NCBI GenBank assembly: GCA_965603205.1
Contig: CBFDCC010000002.1
Span: 1-64,000 of the forward strand
DNA length: 64,000 bases
Source: Temperatibacter sp965603205
Lineage (GTDB): Bacteria > Pseudomonadota > Alphaproteobacteria > Sphingomonadales > Kordiimonadaceae
Reading direction: 5' to 3'
Shown here: positions 1-7,521 of the stretch, in pieces
Layout of the letters: every line of letters starts with the position of its first letter
How positions within the stretch are numbered: the first letter of the stretch is position 1
Made by a program: the position numbers and the translations under genes
The notes under the pieces: model-generated
What the model was told of the DNA's origin: nothing
The model's database searches: none
Seen by the model: the letters and a program-made list of their open reading frames with translations, nothing else

Positions 1-566
1 TGTTCCTGCCCCGGCATCCACCAAGCCAATGTGTACGGAATATAAGTCGTTGTTCCTTCTTCAGCGGACATAATCAATGCTTCAAAAAACGCGTTTTGAA
101 TTTGGGGAAAGTGTTCCTCTACGTCTACAAAAAACTGGTCTTTTTTTTCTGAGAAGTCACTCTCTTCATCATGATTCAACCTAACATTCAAAGCGGCAAA
201 AGCCATCGCCACTTTCACCCGTTGTGCTTTCTCAGGATGGGTAAACAATCGCAGAAGCACGTCGGACGATTCACCATCCAAAACCAAGTCGAGCACCAAC
301 GCTTCTTCGTTGGAGAAGTCCGTCGTCACTTTCGTAGATTCATATTCGTCAACATGTCCACCGTCTGTTTCAAATTCCTTCGGTAGGGACGACGGATCTG
401 AATGGTCCATTTCAGCTGCGTACCGTTCGACAAACGCTGGTGGGTCGGCGAAAACCACTGGACGCGCACTCAATCCAGCCAATGCATGGACGAGAAAAGC
501 GGCGACGACCATTACGACAACGGCCGTTGCAATGATTAATTTTTTAAATGTATAGCTGATGTTCAT
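1..566 (-). CDS. Membrane-anchored hypothetical protein (3' end outside window)
   Basis: This minus-strand frame is open from an ATG at 566 to the window edge, about 188 codons without a stop. It is preceded by a good ribosome binding site (AAGGA, 6 nt upstream). The product begins MNISYTFKKLIIATAVVV and has one N-terminal hydrophobic segment (about residues 9-31), then an acidic soluble part rich in Asp, Glu and Ser, so it is probably a signal-anchored or exported protein. I do not recognise a family. Codon choice leans to TTG, TCG, ACG and GTC and almost avoids TTA, unlike the genes to the right, which could reflect a different origin. Short plus-strand frames in the same stretch are shadows. 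That it is a gene is fairly sure; its function is unknown. Confidence 0.7.
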   Translation of the reverse strand, partial: MNISYTFKKLIIATAVVVMVVAAFLVHALAGLSARPVVFADPPAFVERYAAEMDHSDPSSLPKEFETDGGHVDEYESTKVTTDFSNEEALVLDLVLDGESSDVLLRLFTHPEKAQRVKVAMAFAALNVRLNHDEESDFSEKKDQFFVDVEEHFPQIQNAFFEALIMSAEEGTTTYIPYTLAWWMPGQE

Positions 567-575
567 AATTTTTCC

Positions 576-680
576 TTACTGGACTTTACTCGACAAAAGC
601 TTGCCCTTGTGGGCGATGAGCAGACTGTCGAATTTACCGTGCTTACCTTCGGCGATTTCCTGAGCCAACTTGACAATCAT
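576..680 (-). pseudogene. Remnant resembling the N-terminus of a beta-lactamase-type serine hydrolase
   Basis: A 34-codon frame begins at an ATG at 680 and stops 9 nt before the start of the next gene. The part reading EIAEGKHGKFDSLLIAHKGK resembles the segment just before the catalytic domain in class C beta-lactamase-like serine hydrolases, where a pattern like G-x-f-x-S-l-L-I-x-x-x-G-K-L is common. The SxxK catalytic motif and everything after it are missing, and the frame is closed by an in-frame stop just upstream of the start. It could be the stub left after a deletion, or a small leader peptide whose resemblance is chance. The family link is my recollection, not a search result. Confidence 0.35.
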
Positions 681-879
681 GTCTTTATTGCAAGTAGTAC
701 AAGCAATATAAAACCGTATTCACAAAGGAATTGCGATTAACCGTTCCCGTTAAGAGATGAACTGCAACTTTATAACATCACCCATTTAGGAAAATTGTGT
801 GAGATAGGCCAATAGAACCTGCACAAATGGGAACCCTAAATTGGTTACACGCTTTGAATAATTTTTGGTAAGTTTCAAA

Positions 880-955
880 TGGTGGTCGGTACTGGGCTCG
901 AACCAGCGACCTCTCCGATGTCAACGGAACGCTCTACCAACTGAGCTAACCGACC
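880..955 (-). tRNA. tRNA-Val (anticodon GAC)
   Basis: The minus strand folds into a full 76-nt cloverleaf. The acceptor stem GGTCGGT pairs with ACCGACC, the D arm has GCTCAGTTGGTAGAGC, and the T arm has the GGTTCGAGCC signature. The anticodon stem TTCCG/CGGAG encloses the loop TTGACAT, giving anticodon GAC (Val, reading GUC/GUU). The discriminator is A and the CCA end is encoded at 880-882. It stands alone between the remnant at 680 and the amidohydrolase gene at 1104. Confidence 0.95.
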
Positions 956-1103
956 ATACCATATGCGTTCAAGATCTGAACTGAGATGTGGATACAACGA
1001 CCGCTACGATCACGCAAGATTAAAATGCGCTAAATTCAATCTTTTTAACGCTCTATTGAACAACAGGCTTGGCCTGAGAGGTAATTTTAGCTAAACTGAG
1101 ATA

Positions 1104-2003
1104 ATGAGTGAAGATAACAAAGACATAAACCCGCCTATTCCAGCCCTAGACCTTTCCCGCCCGCGGGGAGCAGCCCTACCCTTTGTTTTCTCCTTTCCCC
1201 ATAGTGGCGACTATTACCCTGATTGTATAAAGGCCTTGAGCAATATGTCTGAGGCGCAGTTGCGCAGCAGTGAAGACGCCTATGTGCATGAGCTCTTTAA
1301 AGATGTTGGGCAATATGGCGCGACGACGATCAAAGCAAATTACGCCCGCGCTTACCTTGATCTAAACAGACGCCCAGAAGAGCTGGATAGCACAATGTTC
1401 GACGCGCCACTGGAGCGTATGGTATCACGAACATCAATGGTAAAGGCTGGTCTGGGTGTCATTCCGCGCAATGTATCAAATATGATTCCCATATACAGCA
1501 AGCGCCTAGAGGCCGCAGAGGCAGACAGACGACTATCTACGGTTTATTTTCCCTATCACAAGGCATTATCAGACGAGATAGACACGCTGTGGCGCACGCA
1601 CGGCACCTGCTATGTGATAGATTGCCACAGTATGCCATCAATACCCGAGCGACAATCACGCAAATTCGGCAAAACACCAAAACTGGCTGATATTGTATTG
1701 GGTGATAGATGGGGTGGCTCTTGTGACGGCAACCTTAGTCACTTAATAGAAGAATTATTACGTAAGCAAGGATTAAGCGTGGCCCGCAATGTGCCCTATG
1801 CAGGTGGCAACATTACCAAGCGATACGGTCATCCGATCAAAGGAGTACACGCACTACAAATAGAAATATGTCGCGATCTTTATATGAATGAAGAAACAAT
1901 TGAACGTAATGATAATTTCAAAAACCTACAAAATATCCTTAACAGTGTAGCCGAACGCACCATTGAGATATTATCACCTGATATGGCCGAGGCAGCAGAA
2001 TAA
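1104..2003 (+). CDS. N-formylglutamate amidohydrolase family protein
   Basis: The 299-residue protein matches the N-formylglutamate amidohydrolase family, zinc hydrolases that release formate and glutamate from N-formylglutamate (HutG-type in histidine breakdown) and related N-acyl amides. Visible motifs are FSFPHSGDYYP near residues 29-39, LDLNR near 85-89, DCHSMPS from 173 (the His is a likely metal ligand) and LQIEICRDLYM near 250. The length is typical. The ribosome binding site is weak, but no better start is visible. No other hut gene is next to it; a HutD-like gene lies 46 kb away. The family is sure; the substrate is not, because many alphaproteobacteria carry paralogues outside hut operons. 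Confidence 0.88.
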   Translation: MSEDNKDINPPIPALDLSRPRGAALPFVFSFPHSGDYYPDCIKALSNMSEAQLRSSEDAYVHELFKDVGQYGATTIKANYARAYLDLNRRPEELDSTMFDAPLERMVSRTSMVKAGLGVIPRNVSNMIPIYSKRLEAAEADRRLSTVYFPYHKALSDEIDTLWRTHGTCYVIDCHSMPSIPERQSRKFGKTPKLADIVLGDRWGGSCDGNLSHLIEELLRKQGLSVARNVPYAGGNITKRYGHPIKGVHALQIEICRDLYMNEETIERNDNFKNLQNILNSVAERTIEILSPDMAEAAE

Positions 2004-2051
2004 TAAAAAAGAGGCCCAAGGTCTAAGAGAAGGCGTGGCGTGCTCTTTGAC

Positions 2052-2138
2052 AAAAAAAAGAGCCACGTTAAAAAACGTGGCCCAGGCTCAGGGAGGAAAC
2101 GCCCACGGAGGGCATTGTCAGGGCGGGAAAGCCCCAAC
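2052..2138 (-). ncRNA. mmgR: Candidate MmgR/suhB-like small RNA (alpha-r8 type)
   Basis: On the minus strand a compact transcription unit can be read. A -35-like TTGAAT (2167-2172) lies 16 nt from a -10-like TATCTT (2145-2150), which would start a transcript near 2138. The transcript would contain a GC-rich hairpin (GCCC-TCCGT-GGGC), then the 10-mer TTTCCTCCCT (2090-2099), then a perfect 8-bp terminator hairpin (2062-2069 with 2074-2081) and eight T residues (2052-2059). The single-stranded 10-mer before the terminator and the length of about 85 nt are, as I recall, hallmarks of the alphaproteobacterial sRNA MmgR (Rfam suhB/mmgR), which controls polyhydroxybutyrate storage in Sinorhizobium. 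The family call rests on memory of the motif. Confidence 0.7.
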
Positions 2139-2162
2139 ACAACTAAGATAGGCCTTAAACAG

Positions 2163-2178
2163 TTAAATTCAAGTTAAC
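2163..2178 (-). promoter_or_regulatory. CtrA-type box over the -35 region of the sRNA
   Basis: Read on the minus strand this is TTAACTTGAATTTAAC, a direct repeat of TTAAC spaced by 6, matching the CtrA consensus TTAA-N7-TTAAC exactly. The -35-like TTGAAT of the sRNA promoter sits between the two half sites, the usual position for CtrA-activated promoters in Caulobacter. That CtrA binds here is inference. Confidence 0.5.
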
Positions 2179-2305
2179 CTGACATCACAAAATACTGAAA
2201 TCTGCATTTAATTTTTTAAGTACTTGATTTAATTACACTAAATAGATTGATTATATAACAGTTCAGTGAAAATAAATTTTTCAATTCTGCGTATTAGCAC
2301 AAAAC

Positions 2306-2500
2306 ATGTCTGCCGTTTCAAAAACGACTCCAAAACCCAAGGCTGTTTATAACCTCCCGAGAGTTGAAATTGAAAATCCATATTGCTTGATAAAATATTT
2401 TACTCTCTATTCGGGTACAGTTGAAACCTTAGTTAAATCCGCTGATGCAGCACGCTTCAGCGCTAAAAAATCAGGCCGTAATCAGACTCACCTACGCTAA
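2306..2500 (+). CDS. Small hypothetical protein (64 aa)
   Basis: This is a basic 64-residue product with no domain, signal peptide or membrane segment that I recognise. The start has no clear ribosome binding site. In its favour, the frame stops at 2500 immediately before a 7-bp hairpin (AAGAATA...TATTCTT, 2500-2521) that runs into T residues and looks like its own terminator. It lies in the 700-bp gap between the amidohydrolase and typA, downstream of the sRNA. It could equally be a chance frame. Confidence 0.35.
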   Translation: MSAVSKTTPKPKAVYNLPRVEIENPYCLIKYFTLYSGTVETLVKSADAARFSAKKSGRNQTHLR

Positions 2501-2523
2501 AGAATAAAAGAGGGTATTCTTTT
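2500..2523 (+). terminator. Hairpin terminator after the 64-aa frame
   Basis: AAGAATA (2500-2506) pairs with TATTCTT (2515-2521) around an 8-nt loop and is followed by TTT. It is a weak AT-rich intrinsic terminator. Confidence 0.4.
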
Positions 2524-2643
2524 AATTCTGCTTTTTCCACTTAGATTAACGAATATTAAATATCTATGGGTTAGCTTACTCTCAAATCAGCGCTTGCCCT
2601 AATCACTTTATAAGTCTATAAGGCGCTCAAATTCAGTAATCTA

Positions 2644-2671
2644 GGCTCCTCAAAGTGTTGGAGCCCTTTTT
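2644..2671 (+). terminator. Terminator-like hairpin in the typA leader
   Basis: GGCTCC (2644-2649) pairs with GGAGCC (2660-2665) around a 10-nt loop and runs into CTTTTT. It ends only about 25 nt before the typA start codon. It could terminate read-through from the left or act as an attenuator in the typA 5' leader. Confidence 0.55.
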
Positions 2672-2696
2672 AGTTTTAAAGAAAGCAGGCGCCATC

Positions 2697-4520
2697 ATGG
2701 AACGTCGTAATATTGCGATTATCGCACACGTTGATCACGGGAAAACCACACTCGTTGATAACCTATTTAAACAGTCGGGTACCTTCCGCGAAAACCAGCG
2801 CACTGATGAACGTGCAATGGATAGCGGCGATCTTGAAAAAGAACGCGGTATTACGATTCTAGCGAAATGTACATCTGTTGAGTGGAAAGGCGACCGTATC
2901 AATATCGTAGATACACCAGGTCACGCTGATTTCGGCGGTGAGGTTGAGCGCATCTTGTCTATGGTTGACGGCGTTGTTCTACTTGTTGATGCTGCCGAAG
3001 GCCCAATGCCTCAGACTAAATTTGTGACAACAAAGGCACTGGCTCTTGGCCTTCGCCCAATCGTTGTTGTAAACAAGGTTGATAAGTCAGACGCTGACCC
3101 TGATAATGCGGTTGATCTTTGTTTTGATCTATTTTCAAATCTAGGCGCTGACGATGACCAATTAGATTTCCCTGTTCTTTATGCTTCTGGTCGTGATGGC
3201 TGGTGTGATGTTGAGCTTGATGGCCCACGCGAGAACCTGCACCCATTATTTGAAAAAATTATGGAGCATGTACCACAGCCATCTGTTGTTAATAAAGTGG
3301 ACGAGCCTTTCACTATGCTGACGACACTGCTTGACCGTGATAACTTCCTTGGTCGCATCCTAACGGGCCGTGTTGAAAGCGGTATCGTTAAAGTTAACGA
3401 CACTATCAAGGCACTAAATTCAGTTGGTGAAGTTGTTGAAACTGGCCGTATTTCTAAACTTCTATCATTCCGCGGTCTTGACCGTGTGCCAGTGACTGAG
3501 GCGCAAGCAGGCGATATTATCGCAATTGCGGGCCTTGCCAACGCTACTGTTGCTGACACGATCTGTGTACCAGCGGTTACTGAGCCATTAACAAGTTTAC
3601 CTGTTGATCCGCCGACTCTTGCCATGGAATTTTCAGTAAACAACAGCCCGCTTGCTGGTCGTGAAGGCAAAAAAGTAACAAGTCGCCTAATCCGTGACCG
3701 CCTGCTGACAGAAGCAGAGGGTAACGTTGCCATTAAAGTTAAAGAAACTGATAATGCTGATACATTTGAAGTTGCTGGTCGCGGCGAGCTACAGCTTGGC
3801 GTTCTGATCGAGCAAATGCGCCGTGAAGGTTTCGAGCTAGCCATTAGCCGCCCACGTGTATTATTCAAACAAGACGAAAACTGCAAACGCCTAGAGCCGT
3901 TCGAGACAGTATTTGTTGATGTAGACGCAGAGTATCAAGGTACAGTTGTTGAAAAACTAACACGCCGTAAATGTGAACTTAAAGGCATGGAGCCATCAGG
4001 TGTTGGCAAAGTACGTCTAACATTTGACGCACCGTCACGCGGTCTTATTGGTTACCACGGCGAGTTCCTAACCGATACACGCGGTACAGGAATCATGAAC
4101 CGTTCATACGATCGTTATGACGCCTACAAAGGCCCTATCCAAGGTCGTCAACGCGGTGTGCTTGTGGCGAATGCTCCGGGTAAGATCGTAACATACGCGC
4201 TGTTTAACCTAGAAGAGCGCGGCATCATCATGGTTGAGCCAGGCGGGGACACATACGAAGGTATGATCATCGGCGAAAACGCTCGTGACAATGACCTTGA
4301 TGTTAACGTTCAGCGCTCTAAGCAGCTAAACAACATTCGCGCTGCTGGTAAGGATGAGGCTGTTAAGATTACAACACCGCGCATCTTACCGCTTGAAGAA
4401 GCGATTGCTTACATCAATGATGACGAGCTAGTAGAAGTAACACCTCAGACTATTCGTCTGCGTAAGCGTTACCTAAACGCAAATGAGCGTAAACGCCATA
4501 GCCGCGACATGAAGCAGTAG
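2697..4520 (+). CDS. typA: Translational GTPase TypA/BipA
   Basis: This is a ribosome-associated GTPase of the EF-G/LepA class, involved in 50S assembly and growth under cold or stress. The G domain starts at once with MERRNIAIIAHVDHGKTTL (P-loop), followed by RGITI (switch), DTPGHADFGGEV (G3) and NKVDKSDA (G4). The EF-G-like domains and the TypA-specific C-terminal domain ending in LRKRYLNANERKR follow. I chose ATG 2697, giving 607 aa, because the protein family begins exactly there. The frame extends upstream to 2655, but that stretch lies inside a terminator-like hairpin and has no family match. A terminator follows the gene. The assignment is very secure. Confidence 0.97.
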   Translation: MERRNIAIIAHVDHGKTTLVDNLFKQSGTFRENQRTDERAMDSGDLEKERGITILAKCTSVEWKGDRINIVDTPGHADFGGEVERILSMVDGVVLLVDAAEGPMPQTKFVTTKALALGLRPIVVVNKVDKSDADPDNAVDLCFDLFSNLGADDDQLDFPVLYASGRDGWCDVELDGPRENLHPLFEKIMEHVPQPSVVNKVDEPFTMLTTLLDRDNFLGRILTGRVESGIVKVNDTIKALNSVGEVVETGRISKLLSFRGLDRVPVTEAQAGDIIAIAGLANATVADTICVPAVTEPLTSLPVDPPTLAMEFSVNNSPLAGREGKKVTSRLIRDRLLTEAEGNVAIKVKETDNADTFEVAGRGELQLGVLIEQMRREGFELAISRPRVLFKQDENCKRLEPFETVFVDVDAEYQGTVVEKLTRRKCELKGMEPSGVGKVRLTFDAPSRGLIGYHGEFLTDTRGTGIMNRSYDRYDAYKGPIQGRQRGVLVANAPGKIVTYALFNLEERGIIMVEPGGDTYEGMIIGENARDNDLDVNVQRSKQLNNIRAAGKDEAVKITTPRILPLEEAIAYINDDELVEVTPQTIRLRKRYLNANERKRHSRDMKQ

Positions 4521-4546
4521 CATTACACGATAATAAATTTAAAAAA

Positions 4547-4573
4547 GGCTCCGTTTATTCGGGGTCTTTTTTT
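4547..4573 (+). terminator. Rho-independent terminator of typA
   Basis: A 7-bp stem, GGCTCCG paired with CGGGGTC around TTTATT, is followed by seven T residues. It sits 27 nt after the typA stop codon. Confidence 0.8.
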
Positions 4574-4676
4574 ATAGTTCAAATTTTCTACATTTATTGC
4601 AATTTAAGAAAAAAGCATTATATTAAGTGTAGAGTGAAATAGTGAGGGGTCACTATTGAAATGAATGGAATTAGCG

Positions 4677-4976
4677 ATGAATGCTATTACAAATGATCCT
4701 GCGTTAACAAGCACAGCGGCAAAGCAGGCGACTAAGCAGCCAAAGTCTACGGACAAGGCAGATGAAAATGTGTCTGCAAGCAAAGAGCCTCAAGATACTG
4801 TAGCCGCTAAAAGCCCGCAAGAAATTGCAGTGGATCAAAATGTTTCAGGCATGGTGAAGGAAGATTTAGACACAAAATCTGCCGATGAGGAAGCGCGTCA
4901 GATCAAAAATTTGCTCGCCTCTCAAAACCTAAGCCTTGCTAACGCTAACCCTGAGGCTATCCAGCAACTGTTTTAG
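4677..4976 (+). CDS. Hypothetical small polar protein
   Basis: The product is a 99-residue, Ala/Lys/Asp/Gln-rich protein starting MNAITNDPALTSTAAK and ending with a hydrophobic-spaced stretch (IKNLLASQNLSLANANPEAIQQLF). I chose ATG 4677 because GGA lies 7 nt upstream; an in-frame ATG at 4665 has no binding site. There is no signal peptide or membrane segment. Composition and style resemble the 61-residue product at 37655, and both look like small disordered cytoplasmic proteins. Function is unknown. A hairpin repeat and a terminator follow it. Confidence 0.6.
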   Translation: MNAITNDPALTSTAAKQATKQPKSTDKADENVSASKEPQDTVAAKSPQEIAVDQNVSGMVKEDLDTKSADEEARQIKNLLASQNLSLANANPEAIQQLF

Positions 4977-4988
4977 GTCTAACCATAT

Positions 4989-5004
4989 TCCCGCGTAGGC
5001 GGGA
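4989..5004. repeat. 16-bp palindromic repeat, copy 1
   Basis: The sequence TCCCGCGTAGGCGGGA forms a 6-bp stem around GTAG. Its exact reverse complement occurs at 11180-11195. Both copies sit just downstream of a gene end. Confidence 0.6.
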
Positions 5005-5022
5005 TTTAAATCACCACTACCA

Positions 5023-5046
5023 AGGCTCTGCATCGCGGGGCCTTTT
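5023..5046 (+). terminator. Terminator after the 99-aa gene
   Basis: AGGCTC (5023-5028) pairs with GGGCCT (5038-5043) with one G-T pair and is followed by TTTT. Confidence 0.55.
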
Positions 5047-5104
5047 CTATATTTAAATACGTCAACAGGTAGGGCTAGTTTATACTTAACAAGATTGAAT
5101 TATC

Positions 5105-5203
5105 ATTCTGAACTTGCTTGACGTATACGTTTGCTACGCATTCAGAATCCATTTGTCTAGCAGTCGTCGTGAAGCAAGAATGGACCCTGAACTAAATTCA
5201 GGG
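5105..5203. repeat. Pair of inverted repeats in an intergenic stretch
   Basis: ATTCTGAA (5105-5112) pairs with TTCAGAAT (5141-5148). A second palindrome, CCCTGAA (5185-5191) with TTCAGGG (5197-5203), lies 36 bp further on. They fill the gap between two convergent genes and look like a small dispersed intergenic element. Confidence 0.5.
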
Positions 5204-5269
5204 TGACATTTTCACTGTATTTTAAAGCCTCAAACGATCAATGCAGTTGAAGAAAGTGTATTACAAACC

Positions 5270-5647
5270 TTAACCGCAAATTCCTAAGCTATCTCTTGTT
5301 TGGCCCGCTGGACATGCAACTTGTTTCTTAGCATTTGACCAACCAGCAGCAGCAGCAAAGTTAGGCGCCCCGTCAGAAAAGCTAAAGGCTATTTCACCGC
5401 CTACAAAACCGTCTTTAAACGTATAACCAACGCCTACAACTGGCTCAAAGCCTTTGGTCATAAAGTTATAGTTAAGGCCGCCACTAGCAACCCACTTCTT
5501 AGCCTTCTTACTAGTAAAGACACGAGGGCCAAAACTAACATCGCCTTGTGTATTGAAGCTAAGTACAGCACCAACACCGATATCACTGGCAGTAGCTACG
5601 CCTGATAGCATTGCAGCAGCAACACCCGCTAAAAGTAACTTCTTCAT
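5270..5647 (-). CDS. Exported small protein, possible outer-membrane beta-strand protein
   Basis: The product has 125 residues and a textbook signal peptide (MKKLLLAGVAAAMLSGVATA, cleavage near residue 20). The mature part has alternating polar and hydrophobic stretches rich in Gly, Phe and Tyr (GVGYTFKDGFVGGEIAFSF), suggesting beta strands of a small surface or periplasmic protein. Two cysteines lie in the C-terminal tail (VACPAGQ...GICG) and may form a disulfide. A strong ribosome binding site (TAGGAGGAA) fixes the start at 5647. I recognise no named family. It is a single gene facing the 4677 gene across the inverted repeats. Confidence 0.75.
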   Translation of the reverse strand: MKKLLLAGVAAAMLSGVATASDIGVGAVLSFNTQGDVSFGPRVFTSKKAKKWVASGGLNYNFMTKGFEPVVGVGYTFKDGFVGGEIAFSFSDGAPNFAAAAGWSNAKKQVACPAGQTRDSLGICG

Positions 5648-6070
5648 AATCTATTCCTCCTAATAAAATATTACACAGAATAACAAAACCTTAAGGGGTA
5701 TGCAAACAAGTATATAGTGTTTATTTAAAAACATCGTTTTAGAAGACTGGATTCCGTGTCGTACCGGTGCTGTGCACCTGCATGGGATGATGGAAATGAC
5801 TCTATAACTTCACACACCCTAGACACATGGATAGGCCTATCAAGTAGGCCTATGACGAAGTTAATGATCTATTTTGTGCAGAGCTTTAGAAAAGTCTACC
5901 GCCATGCATTTCAATTAATCATTCAGCATATTCACGAATTAAATCTAAGAGCAGAAAATTATCAATGTTAAATTTTTACATCATTAGTTGAGTCATCATA
6001 TTATTTGCAGACTCTCGATATATTTTATGGCAAAAGTCCATTGTAGAGGCACCACGTTAAAGGATTTTAA
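5648..6070. other. Intergenic region between divergent genes
   Basis: These 420 bp hold no convincing gene. A short inverted structure, ATAGGCCTAT (5831-5840) followed 4 nt later by TAGGCCTAT (5845-5853), is the only clear pattern. The last 100 bp are AT-rich and presumably carry the promoter of the oxygenase at 6071. The one frame present (5756-5971) has atypical composition and no binding site. Confidence 0.5.
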
Positions 6071-6913
6071 ATGACTGAATTAGTTGCTATTGATTATTTT
6101 GCTAAAAATGCACCCGCAGATTTTACCCGCTCACTGCATGAAACAGGCTTTGGTGTTTTAAAAAACCACCCTATTCAAAAATCACTGGTGGAGCGTATAT
6201 ACACACAGTGGCAGGATTTCTTTAATAGCGATGAAAAGCGTGACTATATGTATAATGTGGCAACTCAGGATGGCTTTTTCCCCAGCGAAATATCTGAGAT
6301 TGCCAAGGGTTTTAGCCAAAAAGACATCAAAGAGTATTATCATGTCTACCCATGGGGTCAGATACCTGATGGCCTACGCGAAGATATATTAGCCTATTAC
6401 AAAGACGCAAATATGTTGGCGGAAAAGCTGCTGTCATGGGTAGAGGAATATACCCCCGCAGATGTGGCGGCAAAATACAGCACCACCCTGCCAGAGATGA
6501 TTATTGAAAGCCATAAAACCCTGCTGCGTATTCTGCATTATCCACCGATGACGGGTAATGAGGAACCGGGTGCTATTCGCGCGGCGGCGCACGGCGACAT
6601 CAATTTATTAACGCTGCTACCTGCCGCGAACGAGCCGGGCTTACAGGTTAAGCGTAAGGATGGCAGCTGGATGGATGTGCCTTGTGATTTTGGCAATCTC
6701 ATCGTTAATATTGGCGACATGCTACAAGAGGCATCGGCTGGATATTACCCCAGCACCATACACCGTGTGATCAACCCCACAGGCAAAAGTTCAGACAAAT
6801 CACGCATATCTTTGCCACTATTTCTTCATCCACGCCCTGACGTGGTTTTATCGGATAAATACACAGCCCATACCTATTTAATGGAGCGTTTAGAAGAATT
6901 AGGCGTGATGTAA
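6071..6913 (+). CDS. Isopenicillin N synthase-like Fe(II)/2-oxoglutarate oxygenase
   Basis: This 280-residue cytoplasmic enzyme has the two-domain layout of the isopenicillin N synthase/ACCO family: an N-terminal DIOX_N-type part with ETGFGVLKNH (residues 24-33) and a C-terminal jelly-roll. The metal triad is visible as H174-x-D176 (AAHGDIN) and H231 (STIHRVI). The 2-oxoglutarate-binding R-x-S is R245-x-S247 (SRISLPLF). The expected reaction is hydroxylation or other oxidation of a small molecule with O2 and 2-oxoglutarate. The ribosome binding site is AAAGGA. It stands alone, so the substrate cannot be guessed. The family call is secure. Confidence 0.88.
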   Translation: MTELVAIDYFAKNAPADFTRSLHETGFGVLKNHPIQKSLVERIYTQWQDFFNSDEKRDYMYNVATQDGFFPSEISEIAKGFSQKDIKEYYHVYPWGQIPDGLREDILAYYKDANMLAEKLLSWVEEYTPADVAAKYSTTLPEMIIESHKTLLRILHYPPMTGNEEPGAIRAAAHGDINLLTLLPAANEPGLQVKRKDGSWMDVPCDFGNLIVNIGDMLQEASAGYYPSTIHRVINPTGKSSDKSRISLPLFLHPRPDVVLSDKYTAHTYLMERLEELGVM

Positions 6914-7039
6914 CCCTTGAAATCTGTTTTCTGCGTTCCTACATATTGAATAAGCCATAAGGCTCGCCCCATTAGAGGGCACCCGTGATCTGAAAAATTA
7001 GACATGGATTTTGACAACGCGAGGAAAACGGAGGGACAA

Positions 7040-7252
7040 ATGCGTCTCCTATTAGCAATACTTATACCGCCACTAGTCTTTTTTACCATTAATCGACCCC
7101 TACAGGGTTTAGTTTGCGCCTTTCTATGGCTCACCATCATTGGCTGGCCCGTTGCCGCCATTTGGGCCGTGTATAGCCTTAGCCAGTACCGCAATGAAGA
7201 GCTGCGCCATGACATGACTGGCCGCAACTATTATTATGGAGATAGATTATGA
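7040..7252 (+). CDS. YqaE/Pmp3-type small membrane protein
   Basis: This is a 70-residue protein with two hydrophobic helices (LLLAILIPPLVFFT and LVCAFLWLTIIGWPVAAIWAVYSL), matching the YqaE/Pmp3 proteolipid pattern, including the PP in helix 1 and the GW turn in helix 2. A polar 25-residue tail follows. The start at 7040 is chosen because GGAGG lies 5-9 nt upstream; the frame opens earlier at 7004 with a polar extension that has no binding site. It overlaps the next gene by 4 nt (ATGA), so the two are translationally coupled. Relatives are stress-induced and affect membrane potential in yeast; the bacterial role is unclear. Confidence 0.7.
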   Translation: MRLLLAILIPPLVFFTINRPLQGLVCAFLWLTIIGWPVAAIWAVYSLSQYRNEELRHDMTGRNYYYGDRL

Positions 7253-7521
7253 TAGGTTCAATCATCATTGGCGGCCTCGCTGGTTTTCTAGCCAGCCGCA
7301 TGATCAACGGCGAAAGCTACGGTCTGCTGGTTAACATCATTGTTGGCATATTGGGTGGCGTTGTCGGCAAGCTACTCTTTGGCTTTCTCGGCCTTGGCCC
7401 CACAGGTTTAATCGGTAATATTATCGCCGCCACCATTGGCGCTGTGATCCTTATCACCGTATTTGCCCAAGAAAAAAGAGCCCGCACTAGACGCCATGGC
7501 TGTAGCGGCCAAGACGACTAA
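7249..7521 (+). CDS. GlsB/YeaQ/YmgE family stress-response membrane protein
   Basis: The product has 90 residues and three hydrophobic segments with the family's Gly-rich pattern (IIIGGLAGFLASRMINGESYGLLVNIIVGILGGVVGKLLF). A short basic tail RARTRRHG follows. Members are called transglycosylase-associated or YeaQ/YmgE proteins and are induced by envelope or acid stress; no enzymatic activity is established. It forms a two-gene unit with the YqaE-like gene through an ATGA overlap. It ends 4 nt into the convergent MOSC gene. Confidence 0.85.
   Translation: MIGSIIIGGLAGFLASRMINGESYGLLVNIIVGILGGVVGKLLFGFLGLGPTGLIGNIIAATIGAVILITVFAQEKRARTRRHGCSGQDD

Noticed and set aside
171..555. Two overlapping plus-strand frames of 71 and 81 codons
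   Set aside because: They lie wholly opposite the open minus-strand gene at 1-566, which has a good binding site and a plausible membrane anchor; their own composition is not protein-like.
1880..2151. Frames of 86 (minus) and 62 (plus) codons after the amidohydrolase gene
   Set aside because: They run across the end of the real gene and the sRNA with its terminator hairpin, lack binding sites and have no family resemblance.
3179..3886. 235-codon minus-strand frame
   Set aside because: It is the antisense shadow of typA; its Ser/Arg-rich composition is typical of a reverse-frame artefact.
5756..5971. 71-codon plus-strand frame
   Set aside because: No binding site, unusual composition and overlap with an inverted repeat; it is probably chance in an intergenic region.
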